Below, in pieces: positions 59,328 to 64,000 of a DNA stretch of 64,000 nt. The first letter of the stretch is position 1; each line of letters starts with the position of its first letter. The notes beneath the pieces were generated by a model, which was not told the DNA's origin, did no database searches, and saw only the letters and a list, made by a program, of their open reading frames with translations. A program made the position numbers and the translations under genes. Source of the stretch: Candidatus Roseilinea sp. NK_OTU-006 (GTDB taxonomy: Bacteria > Chloroflexota > Anaerolineae > J036 > Brachytrichaceae); the NCBI RefSeq assembly GCF_012931985.1, contig NZ_JAAFGM010000002.1, positions 186,001 to 250,000 of the forward strand. The letters are read 5' to 3'.

Positions 59328-61160
59328 TCAAAGGTGCGAGATGGACAGCCGGCGCAGCCGCGCGCGCTTCTTGGATTGATGCGCTTCCATGCGCTCAAGC
59401 ACGCCGTTGAGAAAACGCACCGCCTCGACGATGTACGGCCCCTTGTTGAGCATCACGCACTCTGCCCGGCCGCTCATCACCGCGTCCGACACCTCGGCCC
59501 GCGACGGCGAGCCAAACTTGGCCATGCTCTCCAGCACCTGGGTTGCCCAGATCACCGGCACGTGCGCCGCCTCGCACAGCCAGAGGATTTCCTCCTGCAC
59601 TTCGGCCAACCGCTCGAAGCCGACCTCGACCGCCAGATCGCCGCGCGCCACCATCACGCCGACCGGTGGCAGTTGCATGCCGGCCAGCAATAACTGGGGC
59701 AGATTCTCGAATGCGGCGCGTGTCTCGATCTTCAGGATCACGCCCACGTCGCGCACTTTCAGGCGATTCATCTCCTCGCGGAGCGCTCGGACATCCTCTG
59801 GGTTGCGCACGAACGATAGGCCGATCATGTCTACGCGCGACGCCATGACGGCGAGGTCGTCTAGGTCCTTCTGGGTAAGCGATGGGATATCCAGTTTGGC
59901 GCCGGGGAGGTTGATGCCTTTCTCCGCGCCCAACTTCGCGCCGGCGGCGGGATTCGTGTGGATGATCTCCACGAGCATGCGCGCGCCGTCGTTCTCCAGC
60001 ACGCGCCCGCAGATTTTGCCGTCGTCGAACCAAATATTCTCCCCCGGCTTGACGGCCGCAAACGACTCTCCAAGCGTGCATGAGAGCTGCGCAGGACGAA
60101 CGACCTCGCCACGTGGGTTCAACGCCGGCGGGCTGCCCGGCGCATCGTCATTGGTGACGATGAGCCTGTCTCCAGGACGAAGCAAAATCGGCTCGGCCAC
60201 TGACGGGAGTTCGCCGATGCGCCCTTCGGCGACAAAGCCTTTCTTGCGCAGCAGGCGCACGGCCATGCCGGTCTCAAGGTAAACCGTCTTGTCGCATTCG
60301 GCCAACAACGACGCATCGTTTTTAGCGACGACCTTCAGCTCGCGCGATTTGCCGCGCGTATCGGTCAACGCGATCACATCGCCGCGCTGCGCCGGGGAGA
60401 GCAAGTCGCCGCTGAGAGGCACAATGGGCACATCTCCCAAGGATGATGCAGTCTCCTTCTTCGGCGTGAACCATACTCGTGCCGGCTTCAAGACGCAGCC
60501 CCGCAGGTCGCGCTCCGGCCTGAGTTTGATCACCTGGGCAGATGTAGCGAGCGGGCCGGTGCGCAGCTTTGGCCCGGCCAGATCGGCATACACTTTGCAC
60601 GTCCGGCCCAGCTCGCGCTCGGCGCGCCGCAGGTTCTCGATCATCCTCAGCCAAGTCTCGGCATTGTCGTGCGCGCAGTTGATGCGCATCACGTCCATGC
60701 CGGAGGCGAGCAGGTGACGGACCAGATCTGGGTTGCCGGCTGCCTCGGTGGGCATGGTCACCATGATGCGCACAGCGCGTTTGCCGGACCCGGCACCGAA
60801 TAAGCGGCGGGTGTGCTCCTGGAGCAGCGTGCGGCCTAGCTTGAAATCCACTGCTGCGACAGGCTCGATTTGCGGCTCGCGACCAGCGAGGCAATGCAGC
60901 GCGATGAGCACTGCATCCAACGTGTGCAGCGTGTGCGCCTCGGAACGGCCAAGCGAGCTGAGGCCGAGAGCAGCGAGCTCGTCTTGTAAGTCGCGCACAT
61001 CCACCTGGCGCAGCGCGAGGTAATGGAGCAAGTTGCGCGCGCTCTCGCGATACCCCGGCGCAGCCTGATTCACGGCGTCCTGATATTGCTGCTCGAGTGC
61101 CAGCGCGCGGCGTCGCAGCTCCATGAGCGGCGTGATCAGCCGTTCCGGCGACGGGTTCAT
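59328..61160 (-). CDS. Pyruvate kinase-like enzyme with long N-terminal extension
   Basis: Atypical pyruvate kinase family member of 610 residues. About 130 residues of mainly helical sequence precede the barrel. The active site is preserved in outline: MRINCAHD (about 157-164, where the classical form has RLNFSHG), DLAGPKLRTG (about 193), the catalytic lysine in ILKIETRAAF (about 477), MVARGDLAVE (about 505) and ATQVLESM (about 545). The B domain is greatly enlarged. The C-terminal allosteric domain is absent, so it is unlikely to be controlled like the pyk at 12888. It may act with another nucleotide or in another physiological direction. Confidence 0.85.
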   Translation of the reverse strand: MNPSPERLITPLMELRRRALALEQQYQDAVNQAAPGYRESARNLLHYLALRQVDVRDLQDELAALGLSSLGRSEAHTLHTLDAVLIALHCLAGREPQIEPVAAVDFKLGRTLLQEHTRRLFGAGSGKRAVRIMVTMPTEAAGNPDLVRHLLASGMDVMRINCAHDNAETWLRMIENLRRAERELGRTCKVYADLAGPKLRTGPLATSAQVIKLRPERDLRGCVLKPARVWFTPKKETASSLGDVPIVPLSGDLLSPAQRGDVIALTDTRGKSRELKVVAKNDASLLAECDKTVYLETGMAVRLLRKKGFVAEGRIGELPSVAEPILLRPGDRLIVTNDDAPGSPPALNPRGEVVRPAQLSCTLGESFAAVKPGENIWFDDGKICGRVLENDGARMLVEIIHTNPAAGAKLGAEKGINLPGAKLDIPSLTQKDLDDLAVMASRVDMIGLSFVRNPEDVRALREEMNRLKVRDVGVILKIETRAAFENLPQLLLAGMQLPPVGVMVARGDLAVEVGFERLAEVQEEILWLCEAAHVPVIWATQVLESMAKFGSPSRAEVSDAVMSGRAECVMLNKGPYIVEAVRFLNGVLERMEAHQSKKRARLRRLSISHL

Positions 61161-61213
61161 CTAAGCGGCATTCTAGGCAGTTGTGATAAAAGCGTGTTAA
61201 GCGCGGCAGCGCC

Positions 61214-61537
61214 TCATGACCAGGGCGACCCGTGCAAGATGGCCACGAACGTCAGCGCGTCTTCCAAGGCGCGGATCGCGTGCGATTCGTTCGGATTGAT
61301 CACCAGCATCGCCCCAGGGCCAAGGACGTGTTCGATCCCATCGCCGCTGGTAAAGATGCCCTTGCCGCTCAGCACGACGATATAGACCGGCGAACTCGGT
61401 GCGCTGTGCTCAGCCACCGTTTGCCCGGGCCGTAACCCAAACAGCAGCACACGCCCCATCTTGTCCACGTGCAACGGCTCGGCGTGTGGCCGGTGCTGAT
61501 CGAACTTCACTGATTCAGGGAGATGGAAAACCTTCAT
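61214..61537 (-). CDS. Small cupin-domain protein
   Basis: Single-domain cupin of 107 residues. The first motif is reduced: EHSAPSSPVYIVVLSGKG (described by its EHS and VLSGKG ends) keeps one His but lacks the second His and the Glu of the usual HxH...E metal site. The second motif, PNESHAI (about 83-89), keeps its His. Metal binding may therefore be weak or altered. The start overlaps the NnrS-like gene stop (ATGA), so it is translationally coupled as the last gene of the redox-like cluster. Confidence 0.8.
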   Translation of the reverse strand: MKVFHLPESVKFDQHRPHAEPLHVDKMGRVLLFGLRPGQTVAEHSAPSSPVYIVVLSGKGIFTSGDGIEHVLGPGAMLVINPNESHAIRALEDALTFVAILHGSPWS

Positions 61538-62706
61538 CTATTGCCTCCATTGCCAGCGTGCTGCCGCGGCATATCTGCCTGTGCCCGGCGTACCGCATAG
61601 ATCATGAGTGCCGCATAGAGCAGCAATGCAGCAGCGTTCAATAACCCACCCTGGCGTCGCAGCTCGAATTCCCCGGACAAATCGCCCAACACGCGCACTG
61701 CCAGAGAAGCATGCAACAGCACGAGTGGCGCGTAGAACCAAGCCGGCGATGCAACCGAGACGCCCAGGAGCGCCGGTAGGATGATCGGCGCATGGCCGAG
61801 GATCATTGCGAAGACAAAGCCCACGAAGATCGCATGCAGCACGGCATCGTATCGCGGCCCACCGAGCACGGCGCCGAACATCAACGCTAGTCCCCCGCCC
61901 ACCCCTAGCCAGAGGTATCCGCTCAGCAGGCATGCACCGATGAATCGAGGCAACCCGCTCATCCTGACCGTGCGGCGCGCGACATCGTAGCGCAACAGCC
62001 ACGCTGCCAGTGCAAGCAACCCCAGGCCCAGGATGCGCGTCCCAATGTCGGGCGAAACAATGGTGCAGGCGATGCCGACGCACACACCGATCACCGAGCC
62101 GGCAAATGCCTGCTGCGACAGCGCGGACAGCTTTTGCACGCGCCCCAGCTCCAGCCGCTCGCCCGCGATCGTCAGGACCAGAAAGCCGATCCACCAGGGC
62201 GCGATGCGGTAGAGCGGCCATCCGCTCAGCCAAAGCGCGTTGCCTATCAACAGCAGCGCTGCGCCCGATGCCATGACCCGCGCAAACGTCGCCGGCTGCA
62301 GGCGAACCATCGCGAGATGAACGCCAAGGAGGACGCCGCTGCTCACGCTGAAGACCGGCGCACCAAGCACATCGGGCAGCCCGCCGATCACGCCGGCAAC
62401 GCCTATCGCCGACAACAGCGGGGCGATGAAGGGCCATTCCCCGCAGCGATGCTGTAGCGCGACCGCGCGTTCCAAGCCAATCACCGTCATCAACGCACCG
62501 CACACCATCAGCGGGCCATGCGCTGCTCCAAGGGAGATGGAAAAGACCGGCAGGGGCCAACCGATGCGCACTAAACCGCCCCACGCCGCGACCATAGCTG
62601 CAACGACTGCAAGCGCTGCAATCACGATGCGCGCCAGGCGCAACCTACTTGGCGCAGTGGCTGCCTCGCCAGAGGTCAGCACAGCGGCTAGCTTTTGTCT
62701 CAGCAT
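61534..62706 (-). CDS. NnrS-like multi-spanning membrane protein
   Basis: Polytopic protein of 390 residues with about 12 membrane segments. Histidine-containing segments AHGPLMVCG (about 62-70) and HAIFVGFVFAMILGHAP (about 289-305, given by its GFVFAMILGHAP core) resemble heme/copper-binding helices of NnrS proteins, which are linked to nitric-oxide metabolism in denitrifiers. The overall similarity is weak, so the assignment is tentative. It lies between a 4-TM protein gene and the cupin gene in a co-directional set of five. The function is not known. Confidence 0.6.
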   Translation of the reverse strand: MLRQKLAAVLTSGEAATAPSRLRLARIVIAALAVVAAMVAAWGGLVRIGWPLPVFSISLGAAHGPLMVCGALMTVIGLERAVALQHRCGEWPFIAPLLSAIGVAGVIGGLPDVLGAPVFSVSSGVLLGVHLAMVRLQPATFARVMASGAALLLIGNALWLSGWPLYRIAPWWIGFLVLTIAGERLELGRVQKLSALSQQAFAGSVIGVCVGIACTIVSPDIGTRILGLGLLALAAWLLRYDVARRTVRMSGLPRFIGACLLSGYLWLGVGGGLALMFGAVLGGPRYDAVLHAIFVGFVFAMILGHAPIILPALLGVSVASPAWFYAPLVLLHASLAVRVLGDLSGEFELRRQGGLLNAAALLLYAALMIYAVRRAQADMPRQHAGNGGNR

Positions 62707-62712
62707 CGCATC

Positions 62713-63186
62713 TCACTCCTTGACCGTCATCGTCAGCGGTTCGATCACCGGCCGCACCCGCGGCCACACATTGGCGACGAAGGCAGCGATGGCAATCAGC
62801 CATAACACGCCGGCCAGCGCCGGCATCCATCGCAGCGCTGGCACATCGCCCCCGCCAAGCCAGACCAGCGGCGCATGCAACGCCATGAGCGCTACGCCGG
62901 CGTTCAGCGCCACGCAGCACAACCACGCCAGCCGGAGATCGCCACGGTCGCCGCTGCCGGTGACGACACCCGGATGAACGAGCCGCGGCATGATCCAGAC
63001 GGCGACGCCAGCGCTGAACTGCACCAGCCAGCCGACCAGCAAGACGAAGATGTGACCGGTGCGCAGCGTCCACACACCGCCGTGGAAGGACAGCCCTTTG
63101 TTGGCGAGCGTCAATCCGCCGAGTGTGAAGCCCACGCCCCACCACAACAGCGCCATGCGCACCATGACAACTGATACGTGCGGCAT
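62713..63186 (-). CDS. 4-TM membrane protein, possible heme/redox subunit (second copy)
   Basis: Protein of 157 residues with four membrane segments. The segment RTGHIFVLLVGWLVQF (about 43-58) followed by GVAVWIMPR matches the second segment of the next protein, which has HLLMVGWATQ and GVALWMLPP. The two are clearly related. The conserved His could bind heme, but that is inference. The ATG at 63184-63186 overlaps the stop of the upstream gene by one base (TGATG). Confidence 0.7.
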   Translation of the reverse strand: MPHVSVVMVRMALLWWGVGFTLGGLTLANKGLSFHGGVWTLRTGHIFVLLVGWLVQFSAGVAVWIMPRLVHPGVVTGSGDRGDLRLAWLCCVALNAGVALMALHAPLVWLGGGDVPALRWMPALAGVLWLIAIAAFVANVWPRVRPVIEPLTMTVKE

Positions 63187-63650
63187 CAACACCCTCCTCG
63201 TTGTGATGAACGAGATTGCGGCTCCGGCGTGATGCGCCGGCGCACCCTCGGCCACAACGCGATAACCAGCAACCACGCTGCGATCACCTGCAAAACGGCG
63301 GAGAGCACCAGCGCGATGCCGAGCGCCCGGCCGGGCTGCCAGGCGTTCAACGGCTCGGCGATCACCCGTAAGATGAGGCCGGCGTTGAGCGCTGCGTAGG
63401 CGCCCCAGCCCAGCCTTTCATCGCCGCGCGGCTTCTCGCGCGAATACGGCGGCAGCATCCACAACGCCACGCCACCGATCAACTGCGTGGCCCAACCGAC
63501 CATGAGCAGGTGGTAGAAGACCGGCTGCAACGCGCTCAGCCGCCCATCCTGTGCAGTGCTCTGATTGATCAACACGAGCGCAGCGACGACGAACGCCAGG
63601 ACGAGGTAGATCAGCGCCGTGCGAATGTAGAACCGAGCTTGAGGATACAT
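63186..63650 (-). CDS. 4-TM membrane protein, possible heme/redox subunit (first copy)
   Basis: Protein of 154 residues with four membrane segments and a basic C-terminal tail. The motif FYHLLMVGWATQLIGG (about 45-60) has a His next to VGWxxQ, then VALWMLPP, as in its neighbour. Such HxxxVGWxxQ segments are found in small proteins related to heme-copper oxidase subunit-I-like/NnrS-type membrane proteins. The function is unknown. It follows the ferredoxin gene by 11 bp, and the next gene overlaps it. Confidence 0.7.
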   Translation of the reverse strand: MYPQARFYIRTALIYLVLAFVVAALVLINQSTAQDGRLSALQPVFYHLLMVGWATQLIGGVALWMLPPYSREKPRGDERLGWGAYAALNAGLILRVIAEPLNAWQPGRALGIALVLSAVLQVIAAWLLVIALWPRVRRRITPEPQSRSSQRGGC

Positions 63651-63661
63651 CGCTGCCAGGG

Positions 63662-63955
63662 TCAGGTCATATCGCGGCCAGGCCGCTTTGAGCGATCCCC
63701 CTGTTCAAGGGCTTCGTTGAAGACGATCCGGAACGGCCGGCCGATTGCCCCTTCCGGACAAAACGTCTCGCACACGTCGCAATAGACGCATGCCTCCGGC
63801 CGGACGATCACTGCTTTGTCGGTTACCACTCGCACCGCCTGCGTGGGACAGAGTGCTTCGCAGTTGCCGCAGCCGGTGCACCGCTGCTCGTCTATGCGCG
63901 GGATCACGCGCTGCATCCAGTGAGTCGAAACTGCTTGCATGGCGCATGAGACCAT
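63662..63955 (-). CDS. 2x[4Fe-4S] ferredoxin-type protein
   Basis: Small iron-sulfur protein. Two clusters are indicated by CTGCGNCEALCP (about 26-37) and CVYCDVCETFCP (about 55-66), each with the CxxCxxCxxxCP pattern. The C-terminal 30 residues extend past the ferredoxin core. In-frame ATGs at 63955, 63940 and 63916 are all possible starts and none has a Shine-Dalgarno; the first is used here. It is the first gene seen in the cluster that continues with two 4-TM proteins, so it could pass electrons to a membrane partner. Confidence 0.8.
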   Translation of the reverse strand: MVSCAMQAVSTHWMQRVIPRIDEQRCTGCGNCEALCPTQAVRVVTDKAVIVRPEACVYCDVCETFCPEGAIGRPFRIVFNEALEQGDRSKRPGRDMT

Positions 63956-63979
63956 ACGCGGTTCGACGGGTGAGCGCCA

Positions 63980-63991
63980 TGACCTTTGTCA
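63980..63991 (-). promoter_or_regulatory. Candidate Crp/Fnr-type dyad upstream of the ferredoxin gene
   Basis: TGAC-N4-GTCA is a perfect 4-bp dyad, 25 nt before the first ferredoxin start. It resembles half-sites used by Crp/Fnr-family regulators of anaerobic and nitric-oxide genes. The match is short and may be chance. Confidence 0.25.
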
Positions 63992-64000
63992 CATATCGGG

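Overview
The window is a GC-rich (roughly 60-65 percent by eye) bacterial chromosome segment with tightly packed genes on both strands. I see no rRNA, tRNA, CRISPR array, insertion sequence or phage gene. The gene complement suggests a Chloroflexota bacterium, probably Anaerolineae-like. The reasons are Pro/Thr-rich surface proteins with PA14 and CARDB domains, an archaeal-type TctA-like permease, a MurE whose diamino-acid motif is not the usual DNPR, lipobox-bearing binding proteins, and many GTG/TTG starts. This is inferred from gene content; no marker-gene phylogeny was possible.

Left part (1-18.9 kb): the 3' part of metH (B12-dependent methionine synthase) faces dgt (dGTPase) and dnaK. 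The dnaK gene ends in a very clear intrinsic terminator. A polar amino-acid ABC transporter (ATPase and two permeases) follows without a visible binding-protein gene. Next is an unusual PHP / AlbA_2 (Schlafen-type) fusion protein. On the plus strand come a classical pyruvate kinase, an MFS transporter, an Mrp-type ATPase that lacks the usual CxxC, a RicT/PSP1 protein and a LmbE/PIG-L deacetylase.

Middle (19-34.9 kb): three consecutive membrane-anchored or lipoprotein-like glycoside-hydrolase-fold genes form an array. The first has lost catalytic residues in both of its barrels. It is followed by an orphan DNA methyltransferase and an Acr3-like permease. On the minus strand a long housekeeping operon runs rpmF-fabD-fabG-asp23-nusB-tatB-tatC-DUF952, which joins fatty-acid synthesis, antitermination and Tat export. 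Upstream of it on the same strand are an EthD-domain protein, an isoaspartyl methyltransferase and an alkaline-phosphatase-superfamily phosphodiesterase.

Right part (35-64 kb): acnA converges on murE across a shared hairpin. An LLM-type flavin oxidoreductase follows. Then comes a nucleobase salvage unit: a BMP-type lipoprotein, ABC ATPase, two permeases and a yeast-type cytosine deaminase. Divergent from it is a complete potABCD-like polyamine importer whose binding protein has a twin-arginine plus lipobox signal. Further on are a membrane metallophosphoesterase, a PA14/CARDB surface protein, a methyltransferase, an orphan histidine kinase, a PatB/MalY C-S lyase, HU, a TctA-like permease with an unknown small partner, and a second, very differently built pyruvate kinase. 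The window ends in a co-directional minus-strand cluster: 2x[4Fe-4S] ferredoxin, two related 4-TM proteins, an NnrS-like 12-TM protein and a cupin. It may be a small uncharacterised redox or nitric-oxide related membrane module.

The most unusual items are the PHP-AlbA_2 fusion, the degenerate glycosidase array, the terminal ferredoxin/NnrS-like cluster, the Mrp without CxxC and the MurE with an EDPR motif.
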